DNA of 64,000 nucleotides from contig CABPZE010000002.1 in NCBI GenBank assembly GCA_902461815.1, positions 124,001 to 188,000 of the forward strand. The letters run 5' to 3'. The notes below the pieces were generated by a model that was not told where the DNA came from, did not search any database, and saw only the letters and a list, made by a program, of their open reading frames with translations. Position numbers and translations under genes: made by a program. This document shows, in pieces, positions 17,013 to 25,354 of the stretch (position 1 is its first letter; each line of letters opens with the position of its first letter). The DNA comes from CAG-390 sp003523225. GTDB lineage: Bacteria > Bacillota > Clostridia > Oscillospirales > CAG-272.

Positions 17013-18833
17013 TTAAAATTCACCGCCCGCGTCCGGCAGCGCATATTTGTCAAGATACTCCCTGACACGCTCCTCAAACGTCTCGCCCGCGCGCACATCC
17101 CGCAATCCGGAATGTGCCGCCGTTCCGCTTCCCTCCGCCGCACCGGCAATGTTTGCGCCGTGGTCGGCGATACGTTCAAGAGCGATAAGAAGCTCGTCAA
17201 TATATACGCTTCCGCGTGCATCTCTGCTCTCTACCATGCGCGCCACACATCTTTTGCCCACCTCGTCGGTAAGCCTGTCCACCGCCTCCTCAAGCGGCTC
17301 TGTCCTGTCCACCCTGCGCGCTTTCTCCTCCGCTTCACCGGGGGACGGTGCGGCAACCAACAGAAGCTCCTCCACCGCGCGGCGGCAGACGTCAAGCTCC
17401 GCCGCAGTTCCCGCGTCAAGGCGGCGTCCGTCATCTGATATTTTTACGGCGATATCAGAAATATCAATGGCGTGATCTCCGATACGTTCAATATCTCCGA
17501 CCGCTCCGTACATGGAATATATATGGTCGCTCATGCGACTGCCCATGCGTCCCTCGGACAGCTTTATAAGATACGATTTTATCGAGTCCTCATATGCGTC
17601 GATCAGCATCTCGGATTCTTCGATCTTCTTCTGACGTTCGCTGTCAAAACCGCTTATCTGAGCCATTGCCTCGCCGAAATTCCGCCTTGCCAGCTCGTAC
17701 ATACGGAAAAACGCTTCCCGCGCCATAGTAAAGGCAAATGCCGGAGAGGATAAAAACCGCTCGTCGAGAATGCTGTATTCCTCTAAATTCCGCATGCGGT
17801 ACGGGTCATGATCTTCCGTCCGCTCCTTTCCGGGCTTGACTTTTTTCTTACTTTTTTCTTCTCCGTCGCGCACAGTGAGAAGTGCCAGCTTTTCAAGCTG
17901 ACGCGAAAACGGAAGAAGTATAACGGTTGAAAAAACATTGAATACCGTGTGGATGAGGGCGATCGACGCGGCGTCAGCGGAACTGTTCCAATAGCTTTCA
18001 AGACCTCCGAAAAGCCTTATACCGTAGACCGCCGTCAGCGCCGCCGCCGTGCCGATAACATTAAAATAAAGGTGAAGGAACGCGGCGCGGCGAGCGTTTT
18101 TGCCCGCTCCGAGTCCGGAAAGCAGCGTTGTAACGCAAGTGCCGATATTCTGACCGAGAATTATCGGCAGTGCCGCTCCCCGCGTCAGCGCCCCCGAGGC
18201 GGCAAGCGCCTGCAAAATACCGACCGACGCCGAGGAGGACTGTATCACCGCCGTAAGCAGCGCCCCGGCGGCAATGCCGAGCAGCGGATTGCGGAACATT
18301 GTCAGCGCCTCGGCAAAGCCGGGCATGTCCGCCAGCGGCTTTACCGTACTGCTCATTATATTCATGCCGGTGATCAGCACCGTAAAGCCTAAAAAAGCAT
18401 ATCCGAGATCCCGACGGAGATCGGTCTTTGAATTCATGACGAAAACTATTCCGACAACTCCGAGCAGGGGCGCAAATGAGGAAGGGTTAAGAAACTCCAG
18501 AACGCCTCCCCCAAGCTCGGTCAGCGAAAGCAGCCATGAGGTAAAAGTCGTTCCGAGATTTGCTCCCATGATAACGCCAACCGACTGAGAAAGCGTCATG
18601 ATGCCGGAGTTGACAAAGCCCACCACCATTACGGTAGTCGCGCTGGAGGACTGAATGAGCGCTGTGACAAGCGCGCCGAGAGCGACACCGCGCAACGGAG
18701 TTTTACAGAGTCTGCCAAGCCACCCCTGCGGCTTGCCTCCGGTCATCCGGCGCAGATTTTCCCCCATGACCGTCATACCGAACAAAAACATGGCAAGGCC
18801 TCCGACAAAGTGAAGAAGCGAAAATATATCCAT
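17013..18833 (-). CDS. Na/Pi-cotransporter family protein with PhoU-like C-terminal domain
   Basis: A 606-residue membrane protein. The first ~310 residues hold two homologous halves, each with the signature of this family: TALIQSSSATTVMVVGFVNSG and TAVIQSSSASVGILQALAASG. After a charged linker (KKKVKPGKERTEDHD), a helical PhoU-like domain occupies about 360-600. The family imports phosphate with sodium; the PhoU-like part probably regulates. The ATG at 18833 follows GGAGG at 8 bases; upstream in-frame starts lack a ribosome site. A perfect dyad (18854-18883) lies directly upstream and may control expression. Confidence 0.9.
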   Translation of the reverse strand: MDIFSLLHFVGGLAMFLFGMTVMGENLRRMTGGKPQGWLGRLCKTPLRGVALGALVTALIQSSSATTVMVVGFVNSGIMTLSQSVGVIMGANLGTTFTSWLLSLTELGGGVLEFLNPSSFAPLLGVVGIVFVMNSKTDLRRDLGYAFLGFTVLITGMNIMSSTVKPLADMPGFAEALTMFRNPLLGIAAGALLTAVIQSSSASVGILQALAASGALTRGAALPIILGQNIGTCVTTLLSGLGAGKNARRAAFLHLYFNVIGTAAALTAVYGIRLFGGLESYWNSSADAASIALIHTVFNVFSTVILLPFSRQLEKLALLTVRDGEEKSKKKVKPGKERTEDHDPYRMRNLEEYSILDERFLSSPAFAFTMAREAFFRMYELARRNFGEAMAQISGFDSERQKKIEESEMLIDAYEDSIKSYLIKLSEGRMGSRMSDHIYSMYGAVGDIERIGDHAIDISDIAVKISDDGRRLDAGTAAELDVCRRAVEELLLVAAPSPGEAEEKARRVDRTEPLEEAVDRLTDEVGKRCVARMVESRDARGSVYIDELLIALERIADHGANIAGAAEGSGTAAHSGLRDVRAGETFEERVREYLDKYALPDAGGEF

Positions 18834-18853
18834 GATCCGAGCCTCCGGAACAG

Positions 18854-18883
18854 TAATAAACATAAAACAGTTCATGTTTATTA
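18854..18883 (-). promoter_or_regulatory. Perfect inverted repeat upstream of the Na/Pi cotransporter
   Basis: Arms TAATAAACAT and ATGTTTATTA (10 bp) separated by 10 bases, ending 20 bases before the start codon. It could be an operator or an mRNA stem-loop; which one cannot be decided from sequence. Confidence 0.55.
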
Positions 18884-18895
18884 TTATCCCGGAAA

Positions 18896-18920
18896 AACAA
18901 AAAATACCGCCTGCGCGGTA
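18896..18920 (-). terminator. Short intrinsic terminator upstream of the Na/Pi gene
   Basis: Minus-strand stem TACCGC/GCGGTA with a 4-base loop, followed by TTTTTTGTTTTT. It is the second of two terminators between recR and the cotransporter, or an attenuator of the latter. Confidence 0.6.
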
Positions 18921-18979
18921 GAAAATGATATGCAAAGGCAAATACGACAGCCGCACATCCGGCATGACAGCGGGTAACA

Positions 18980-19036
18980 AAAAAGACAGCCCCGTTGTTT
19001 CCCAGCAAAGATCCGTAAAACACCGGGCTGTCTTTA
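18980..19036 (-). terminator. Intrinsic terminator of the dnaX-ybaB-recR operon
   Basis: Arms AAAGACAGCCC and GGGCTGTCTTT enclose about 30 bases; on the minus strand the hairpin ends in a TTTTTT tract. It begins about 34 bases past the recR stop. Confidence 0.8.
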
Positions 19037-19069
19037 TAAGTCGTATTACGATTGCCCTTAATCGAGCTT

Positions 19070-19669
19070 TCAGAACTCCCGCCTGCCCTCAAGAGCGCGC
19101 GACAAAGTAACCTCGTCGGCATATTCAAGCTCGCCGCCGACCGGTATACCGTAGGCAAGACGGGTGGTTTTTATTCCGGCGGGCTTCAGCAGACGTGCGA
19201 TATACATCGCCGTCGCTTCCCCCTCGACGGTCGGGTTGGTGGCAATTATGATCTCATTAATATCATTGCCTCCGATGCGCTCCATAAGCTCACGCAGGCG
19301 CAGCTTGTCCGGTGTCACGCCGTTCATTGGCGACAGCGCTCCGTGCAATACATGATATACCCCACGGTATTCACGCACACGCTCCATCGACATGACCGCC
19401 TTGGTGTCCTGAACGACACATATAGTGGCGTGATCCCGCGTGGAGTCAGAGCATATGGGGCATACCTCAAGGTCGGTGAGGTTCTGACAAACGGGGCAAA
19501 AATGAATTTTATCCTTCGCGTCAAGGATAGCATTGGCAAAGCGCTCAGCCTCATCACGGCTCATGTCAAGCACCGAAAAAGCAAGGCGCATTGCGGTGCG
19601 CTTGCCCACACCCGCAAGTCTGCCGAACTGCTCCGCCAGAATTTCAAGTGAGGCGATGTAATCAGCCAT
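19070..19669 (-). CDS. recR: Recombination protein RecR
   Basis: DNA clamp of the RecFOR gap-repair pathway. The 199-residue protein has the helix-hairpin-helix LAGVGKRTAMRLAF (18-31), a four-Cys zinc finger at Cys58, Cys61, Cys70 and Cys73, and a Toprim domain with the ATNPTVEGEATAMYIARLL motif. It lies 2 bases after ybaB, as is usual in Firmicutes. Confidence 0.97.
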   Translation of the reverse strand: MADYIASLEILAEQFGRLAGVGKRTAMRLAFSVLDMSRDEAERFANAILDAKDKIHFCPVCQNLTDLEVCPICSDSTRDHATICVVQDTKAVMSMERVREYRGVYHVLHGALSPMNGVTPDKLRLRELMERIGGNDINEIIIATNPTVEGEATAMYIARLLKPAGIKTTRLAYGIPVGGELEYADEVTLSRALEGRREF

Positions 19670-19671
19670 GC

Positions 19672-20034
19672 TTAAAAGCCCAGTCCGCCGGCGCTGGGCA
19701 GACCAGACCTCGCGGTCAGAGCCTGAGTCTCCTCGTCATAAACGGTTTCAACCTTTCTTATCGCCTCATTTACCGCGGCAATAAGGATATCGGCAAGGGT
19801 ATCGGTGTCATCCGGATCGACCACTTCGGGAGCCATCTCGATAGAAACCAGCTCCTTTTTGCCGTTCATCTTAACCTTGACAGCTCCGCCGCCCGCAGAT
19901 ATCTCATATTCACGGGCTTCCAGCTCCTCGGTGAGAGCCGCCATGTCATTCTGGAATTTCTCATATTGACGCATAAGCGCGTTCATGTTCGCGGGACCTC
20001 CCCCGCCTACACCCTTGGGTATTCTTGCTTTCAT
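19672..20034 (-). CDS. YbaB/EbfC family nucleoid-associated protein
   Basis: A 120-residue DNA-binding protein with the N-terminal coiled coil (MNALMRQYEKFQNDMAALTEELEA region) and the core VKVKMNGKKELVSIEMAPEVVDPDD. It forms a tweezer-like dimer that coats DNA. Placed between dnaX and recR, the conserved location of the family. Confidence 0.95.
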   Translation of the reverse strand: MKARIPKGVGGGGPANMNALMRQYEKFQNDMAALTEELEAREYEISAGGGAVKVKMNGKKELVSIEMAPEVVDPDDTDTLADILIAAVNEAIRKVETVYDEETQALTARSGLPSAGGLGF

Positions 20035-20104
20035 AGCTTCCTCTGTCCTCTTCCTTTCGGAAAAAATTTATCTTTATTTTTGGTTTTCAGATTTATCCGG
20101 CAGC

Positions 20105-21757
20105 TCACTCAAGCCCGGCAAGCGAGCGCAGCTCCCCGTCAAGGCGTTCGGCATCGTCCGGCTCGCGATCTGCGGGAAGGATATCGACCTTCACCTTAAT
20201 CGGCAACATTGGTCTCGCCAGCACCGCGGACGCCGCCGCGGCGATAAGAGACAGGCTCTTGTCGCGCATGAGGAGATTTTTCGTGAACTGCGTTTCACAG
20301 TAAAGTATCATCCCGTCGTCACCGTCGGTGTACGCGCGGCATTTTCTCACAAATCCGCCAAGCCCCTTGTCAGTTTCCGAGACGCGCTCGGCGATCTCCG
20401 CAAAGCTGCGTATCTGCTTGCGCAGCGGCGCGGCGGGAGCAGGCTTGGGAGGATTTTTGGGCGGCGTTCTGACAACAGGCGGCGCTTCCGAAGAAGCCAC
20501 AGCCCCGGAAGCAGGAGCGTTGCCGACGGCAGGAGCTTCGGAAGCGGGAGTGCTGACAGGTGCAGGCTCCGCAACCGTGATGGATTCCGCCGGAGGTATC
20601 CGGACAGCACCTCCGGCAAGCGCTGCCTCAAGTGCCGCAATGCGCGAAAGCAGTGCCTCAGGACGCGTGTCAAGTCTTTCGTCAGCCATGCGCAGAAGCG
20701 TCAGCTCGGCAACGGAACGCCGGATAGCCCCCGCCCGCTGCATTGAAAGATACGCATCGTCAAGCAGGCGGCTGTGGTACAAAAGCGTCTCACGCGAAAA
20801 AAGTCCGGCGTCGGAGCGCAAAGTCTCCGCCTCGGTTTCGGTAAGGTCAAGATATTTCACCGCATCCACACCGGTCTTTACGACAAGCATATCGCGGTAG
20901 TAAGCAATAAGCTCGCTCCAGAAAACGGTGATGTCCTTGGCGGAGGAATCCGTCTCGGCAATTATATCGAACAGCACCGGGCAATCCCTTGCGGCAAGCG
21001 CGCGCACGGTGCGCGAGACCGTTTCGCGCCCGGATGAGCCGACGGCATCATTTACCGCGGCGGGGGTGACTTTAGACGAGCCTCCCGCGCAAAGCTCAAG
21101 TAGGCTTATCGCGTCGCGCATGCCGCCCTGCGCCAGCCTTGCAAGCATCAGCGCCGCATCATGCTCAAGCTCTATTCCCTCTTTTGAAGCAATATATTCA
21201 AGCCGCTCGGTTATGACAGACACAGGGATGCGCCTGAAATCAAACCGCTGACAGCGCGACACGATAGTCGCGGGCAGCTTCTGCAGCTCGGTGGTGGCAA
21301 GAATGAAAATAACATGAGCCGGAGGCTCCTCAAGCGTTTTGAGCAACGCGTTGAAGGCGCTCTGGGACAGCATATGGACCTCGTCAACAATGTAAACGCG
21401 GTAGCGCAGACTTGACGGCGTATAAACCACCTCGTCAAGAATGGCGCGTATGTCGTCGACCTTGTTGTTTGAAGCTGCGTCCATTTCAAGAATGTCGGTC
21501 TCCGCCCCAGAGTCCATCAGCCGGCAGGCGGCGCACTCTCCGCACGGACTGCCGTCCTTCGGGTGCTCACAGTTCACGGCGCGCGCCAGAATCTTTGCCG
21601 ATGTGGTCTTGCCCGTTCCGCGCGAACCGCAGAACAGATAAGCATGGCTTATCTGCCCGTGAGACGTTTCGTATTTCAGCACGCGGGTTATATGCTCCTG
21701 ACCGCACACATCGTCAAAGCTGCGCGGACGGTATTTCCGGTAAAGCGCCTGATGCAT
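20105..21757 (-). CDS. dnaX: DNA polymerase III subunit gamma/tau
   Basis: Clamp-loader ATPase, 550 residues. Walker A GSRGTGKT (44-51), the zinc finger Cys63, Cys72, Cys75 and Cys78, Walker B in VDEVHML, and the sensor SRC motif in TIVSRCQRFDFR are all present. Domain III is followed by a Pro/Ala-rich linker (about 385-440) and a C-terminal tau-like domain. I see no convincing -1 slippery heptamer. The SRP RNA gene ends 68 bases upstream. Confidence 0.96.
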   Translation of the reverse strand: MHQALYRKYRPRSFDDVCGQEHITRVLKYETSHGQISHAYLFCGSRGTGKTTSAKILARAVNCEHPKDGSPCGECAACRLMDSGAETDILEMDAASNNKVDDIRAILDEVVYTPSSLRYRVYIVDEVHMLSQSAFNALLKTLEEPPAHVIFILATTELQKLPATIVSRCQRFDFRRIPVSVITERLEYIASKEGIELEHDAALMLARLAQGGMRDAISLLELCAGGSSKVTPAAVNDAVGSSGRETVSRTVRALAARDCPVLFDIIAETDSSAKDITVFWSELIAYYRDMLVVKTGVDAVKYLDLTETEAETLRSDAGLFSRETLLYHSRLLDDAYLSMQRAGAIRRSVAELTLLRMADERLDTRPEALLSRIAALEAALAGGAVRIPPAESITVAEPAPVSTPASEAPAVGNAPASGAVASSEAPPVVRTPPKNPPKPAPAAPLRKQIRSFAEIAERVSETDKGLGGFVRKCRAYTDGDDGMILYCETQFTKNLLMRDKSLSLIAAAASAVLARPMLPIKVKVDILPADREPDDAERLDGELRSLAGLE

Positions 21758-21824
21758 TGGCAGCTCCTTTCCGACTTCAGTATCATATCGTATCGTATCT
21801 TACAGAAATCCGGCTGCAAAATAA

Positions 21825-22094
21825 GACCATACACCCCAAAGTCGAGCATCGCCGCCGTGCGTTACTCGATGCCTGTGCTCAAAGCAGGCATCCCCGCGGC
21901 ACATTCGGTAAACCGCTTAATGCTGCTTGGTTCCCCACCTGACATGGTTCACAGCCCCGGATTGCGCGGGACCCACTTCTCAACACACAAACACCGTCTC
22001 AGACCGCGTCGGTTCAGCCCTCGTTCGGGGGATGCACCCCCGCTTCAGCGGATTTCGGGTACAGGGCACCGCTAACTCCCCGGCTGGTATGGCC
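21825..22094 (-). ncRNA. ffs: Signal recognition particle RNA, large bacterial type
   Basis: About 270 bases. The 5' Alu part contains GGGGAGTTAGCGGTGCCCTG and the apical domain IV carries GTCAGG, a GGAA tetraloop and AAGCAGC, the Ffh-binding core. The ends pair as GGCCATAC/GTATGGTC (22094 with 21825), followed by a TTATTTT terminator tract. Length and the Alu domain match the Firmicute 6S-like SRP RNA rather than the short 4.5S form. Its position just before dnaX is common in Clostridia. Confidence 0.93.
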
Positions 22095-22136
22095 TTATTT
22101 CACAGCCGAAGCCTGAAACAAGATTTCACAGTTATT

Positions 22137-22165
22137 ATTATATCAAAAAAACCTCCGTAATGCAA
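22137..22165 (-). promoter_or_regulatory. Promoter of the SRP RNA gene
   Basis: TTGCAT (22160-22165), 17-base spacer, TATAAT (22137-22142) on the minus strand. Transcription would start about 35 bases before the mature 5' end, implying a processed precursor. Confidence 0.75.
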
Positions 22166-22250
22166 TAGCTTTTACCGAATTTTTTTGCCCGTGCATATTC
22201 CGGCAGCTTTCAAGGCGAAAAAACACGTTTTTGAGCCTTCACGGACGTAA

Positions 22251-22280
22251 TTTGTGCCGGCGCTCCGGCGCCGGCACAAA
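22251..22280 (-). terminator. GC-rich hairpin downstream of bceB
   Basis: A perfect 13-bp stem (TTTGTGCCGGCGC and its complement) with a 4-base loop, 70 bases past the bceB stop. A second dyad, CATATCCGCA with its complement, is at 22312-22339. Neither has a long U tract, so termination would rely on stem strength. Confidence 0.5.
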
Positions 22281-22350
22281 AGGAAAGATCATTAAGCTGC
22301 GGTTCCTCACATATCCGCAGATAAATTTGCGGATATGGCGATTCGGCGCA

Positions 22351-24387
22351 TCAGCGCTCCCTTGCGCCGCGCACGATGTTGAAGTAGGCGGATGCTGTCA
22401 GCTTGTAGATCATCGCATAGAAAGCTCCGAAAATAAGGAACGAAATTACCGTGACAAATATCACCAGCGTCATATTTCTGAGCGCAAAAAGCTGAAGCAG
22501 CTTCCATACCATCGGGAATGCAAACGAAAGGTGCAGACCCGCAAACAGCAACGGAGCAAAAAACACGGTAACTATCTGCGAATTAATGCTTCTGCGTATG
22601 TCCTTTTCGGTCATACCCACCTTCTGCATAATATCGAACCGCGACTGATCCTCATATCCCTCGGATATCTGCTTATAGTAAATTATCAGCACGGCGGCAA
22701 AAAGGAATACTATACTGAGCATTATACCGAGGAAAAACAAGCTGCCGTATGTTCCGTAAAAATCGGCTTTTTCCTCCTCACGGCACTCAAGCCTGTAGCT
22801 GTATCCTCCGTCATATTCGCTTATCGCAATATCGTCCATCTCACTTCTGAGCTTCTGATACACGGCAATTTTGGCGTCGGCATCTGCATCCAAGTCAAAG
22901 CTGTAGCTCCAGTACAGATTGATCCGACTGTCACCCCTCTCGTCCCTTAGAGACTGCAAAGGCTCGGTAACAGCGCCGAACTCAGGGGTGACAAGCACTG
23001 CGTACGGCAGCATTACAGCCGAATAATATCCGATATCAAACATTCCGTCAAGCGTCTCCCTGATCCTCAGCGGCTCTCCGTTTTCAATTGAGAAGGTCTT
23101 TGACCGAAGCTCCTTCCGCGTGGAATACAGCAGACACTCTCCGCTCTCAAGCGTCTTGCTCTCTCCGGTGATACGGTTGTATTCGTCAAGCGAAACTATC
23201 AGCAGATATCCGACGCTTGCATAGTCGCTTATGCTGAAATCATCAACTGCATTCTGGTCGAGTATGATACCGGAATCGGTAAACATCCCGCCCGCTTCTG
23301 CATATCGGAATTCCTCGACATTTTTATGCTCACCAACCTTATTTTGCACCGATGCGCGCATTACGGAAATGCTCTCGTCGTTATAATGCTCATTATCCGG
23401 TATCCTTATCTCAAGCGAGATGTCGCGGGGATATCTTTGAAGCAGTGAGTCCTCAGCTCCGATATAAAGGCTTGCCGTGGAGGACAGCATGACAAGAACC
23501 ATAGTACAAAGTATACATATCGAAGCCAGCCCCGCACCGTTGCGCTTCATGCGGTATATCATTGATGAGACGGAAACAAAGTGATTGGGCTTGTAATAGT
23601 ATTTTTTGTTTTTCTGCAAAAGGCGGCATAAGGAGACAGACCCGGAAACAAAAAGCAGATAGGTGGCAATTATGACCATTATCACGGCAATAAAGAACCA
23701 TATCATGGCAACCAAAGGTTCCTTTATCGATACCGCAATATAATATGCCGCCGCCAGTATCAGCACTCCCAAGACCGCCGCCACCCAGTTTGCCTTTGGC
23801 GGTTTTTCGCCCTTTCTGTCACTGTGCAGCAGCTCAAGCGGGTCTGAGCGCGCCGCTTTTATCCATGAATTCAAAAGCAGCAAAAAATAGATAACGCCGA
23901 AAACAAGCAACGTCTGTGCTATACCAGACCATTCAATGCGCATGGAATAATCCGCGGCGGTATTCATGATATTAAGCATACACAGTTCCGCAAGCTTTGA
24001 AAGCATCACACCGAGCAGTATACCGCACACGGAGGAAGCCGTGTAAGCGATAAGGCTTTCCCAGAACATTACACGGCTTATGTTCCGCTTGTCCATGCCG
24101 AGAATATTGTAAAGACCGAACTCACGGTTTCTTTGACGGGTCAGAAATGAGTTTGTGTAAAAGAGAAAGATAAGAGAGAAAACACCTATGACTCCGCAGC
24201 CAAACGGCAGAAGCATGCGCAGTGTCCCGCCTCCCTTCATCCGATCCAGAAGCGGCGACTTGCGAAGAAACTCCAGGATGTAATACATCATCATCATTAC
24301 AGCGCCGGTCAGTATATAAGGCACAAACAGGCGCTTGTTCCGGCGCATACCGTCAAGTGCGAGCCGGGGATAAAAGCATACTTTCAT
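22351..24387 (-). CDS. BceB-type ABC transporter permease (FtsX-like)
   Basis: A 678-residue membrane protein with the ten-helix BceB layout: one N-terminal helix (about 22-40), a three-helix FtsX unit (about 55-165, including FTRQRNREFGLYNILGMDKR-like coupling sequence), further helices to about 310, a ~200-residue extracellular domain (about 315-520), and three C-terminal helices with the second coupling motif QSRFDIMQKVGMTEKDIRRS. Such permeases detect and detoxify cell-wall-targeting peptides together with a BceS kinase. It follows bceA by 85 bases and completes the module. Confidence 0.9.
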   Translation of the reverse strand: MKVCFYPRLALDGMRRNKRLFVPYILTGAVMMMMYYILEFLRKSPLLDRMKGGGTLRMLLPFGCGVIGVFSLIFLFYTNSFLTRQRNREFGLYNILGMDKRNISRVMFWESLIAYTASSVCGILLGVMLSKLAELCMLNIMNTAADYSMRIEWSGIAQTLLVFGVIYFLLLLNSWIKAARSDPLELLHSDRKGEKPPKANWVAAVLGVLILAAAYYIAVSIKEPLVAMIWFFIAVIMVIIATYLLFVSGSVSLCRLLQKNKKYYYKPNHFVSVSSMIYRMKRNGAGLASICILCTMVLVMLSSTASLYIGAEDSLLQRYPRDISLEIRIPDNEHYNDESISVMRASVQNKVGEHKNVEEFRYAEAGGMFTDSGIILDQNAVDDFSISDYASVGYLLIVSLDEYNRITGESKTLESGECLLYSTRKELRSKTFSIENGEPLRIRETLDGMFDIGYYSAVMLPYAVLVTPEFGAVTEPLQSLRDERGDSRINLYWSYSFDLDADADAKIAVYQKLRSEMDDIAISEYDGGYSYRLECREEEKADFYGTYGSLFFLGIMLSIVFLFAAVLIIYYKQISEGYEDQSRFDIMQKVGMTEKDIRRSINSQIVTVFFAPLLFAGLHLSFAFPMVWKLLQLFALRNMTLVIFVTVISFLIFGAFYAMIYKLTASAYFNIVRGARER

Positions 24388-24472
24388 TTTTTATTTATGA
24401 CTTTGGCTTCCGCCTTGCGAAAGCTTCCTTTCAATGTTTTGGAAATTTCGGAATAATGTCTGCGCCAAAGAT

Positions 24473-25222
24473 TCAGGACTGGAGCATCGTAAGAGAATCG
24501 GATATCATCTGATAAAGCTGTTCGTTTGTTTTTCCGCCCCTGTAAAGCTGATGATAGACCTCGCCGTCCTTTATGAACAGAACACGGTTGGCATGGCTTG
24601 CCGCCTTTACCGAGTGAGTTACCATAAGCACCGTCTGACCGGAGGCATTGATACCTCCGAACAGACGAAGCAGCTCGTCCGTCGCCTTTGAGTCAAGCGC
24701 TCCGGTGGGCTCGTCTGCCAGTATGAGCTTCGGTGAGGTGATAAGCGCGCGTGCGACCGCCGCGCGCTGCTTCTGCCCGCCCGAAACCTCATAAGGGTAT
24801 TTTTTCAGCAGCTCGGTGATTCCGAGCTGTGCGGCAATCGGAACTATCGCCTCCGACATTTCCCGGTAGCTCTTGCCGGCAAGCACCAGCGGAAGATATA
24901 TATTATCCTCAATTGAAAAGGTATCAACAAGATTGAAATCCTGAAATACAAAGCCGAGATTGTCACGTCTGAATGCAGCTATCTGCGATTCCTTTATCTT
25001 AGACAGATCCTGCCCGTCAAGTATCACGCTTCCGGCAGTGGGCTTGTCCAGCGCCGCAAGAATGTTGAGCAGGGTCGTCTTTCCGGAACCCGATTCACCC
25101 ATAACGGCGACGTATTCCCCTTCTTCAACAGTAAAATTCACGTTTTTCAACGCCTCGACACGGTTCCCGCCAAAGCGTGTGGTATAAACCTTTTTAAGAC
25201 CGCTTACCTGTAATATGCTCAT
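24473..25222 (-). CDS. BceA-type ABC transporter ATP-binding protein
   Basis: A 249-residue ATPase of the FtsE/MacB/BceA group, partner of the following permease. Walker A GESGSGKTTLLN, Q-loop FQDFNLVDTFS, signature VSGGQKQR, Walker B LILADEPTGALD and the switch His in VTHS are all visible. The ATG at 25222 (start MSILQVSGLKK) has a GGAGG site upstream; a longer frame to 25306 would read through the promoter region and is rejected. It has its own promoter, 25277-25305, downstream of the bceS terminator. Confidence 0.93.
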   Translation of the reverse strand: MSILQVSGLKKVYTTRFGGNRVEALKNVNFTVEEGEYVAVMGESGSGKTTLLNILAALDKPTAGSVILDGQDLSKIKESQIAAFRRDNLGFVFQDFNLVDTFSIEDNIYLPLVLAGKSYREMSEAIVPIAAQLGITELLKKYPYEVSGGQKQRAAVARALITSPKLILADEPTGALDSKATDELLRLFGGINASGQTVLMVTHSVKAASHANRVLFIKDGEVYHQLYRGGKTNEQLYQMISDSLTMLQS

Positions 25223-25276
25223 CTTTCTTTTATCCTCCAATGGGGCGGTGACCGCAGTACCGCCCTGTCTGCATTT

Positions 25277-25305
25277 ATTATAATCAAAAAGGGAAATGCA
25301 CACCA
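25277..25305 (-). promoter_or_regulatory. Probable bceAB promoter
   Basis: TATAAT at 25277-25282 on the minus strand; at 17-base spacing the -35 is TGGTGT, a poor match, as expected for an activator-dependent promoter. The -35 lies inside the bceS terminator hairpin. Confidence 0.55.
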
Positions 25306-25326
25306 TAGCTCCGGCTTACATTTCCC
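25286..25326 (-). terminator. Terminator after bceRS
   Basis: Minus-strand arms GGGAAATG and CATTTCCC with an inner AGC/GCT stem, followed by TTTTTG. It separates bceRS transcription from bceAB. Confidence 0.7.
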
Positions 25327-25336
25327 CGTTTATTTC

Positions 25337-25350
25337 TTACACTTTTGTAA
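25337..25350 (-). promoter_or_regulatory. BceR-type operator box
   Basis: TTACA-CTTT-TGTAA is a perfect palindrome and fits the TNACA-N4-TGTAA consensus reported for BceR-like regulators. It is centred about 73 bases upstream of the inferred bceAB start, and overlies the region just past the bceS stop. Confidence 0.65.
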
Positions 25351-25354
25351 CAAG

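Noticed and set aside
20340..20520. Programmed frameshift in dnaX to make gamma
   Set aside because: The A5 run near the Pro-rich linker is not a canonical in-frame A-AAA-AAG type heptamer and no stop follows promptly in the -1 frame with a matching stem-loop.
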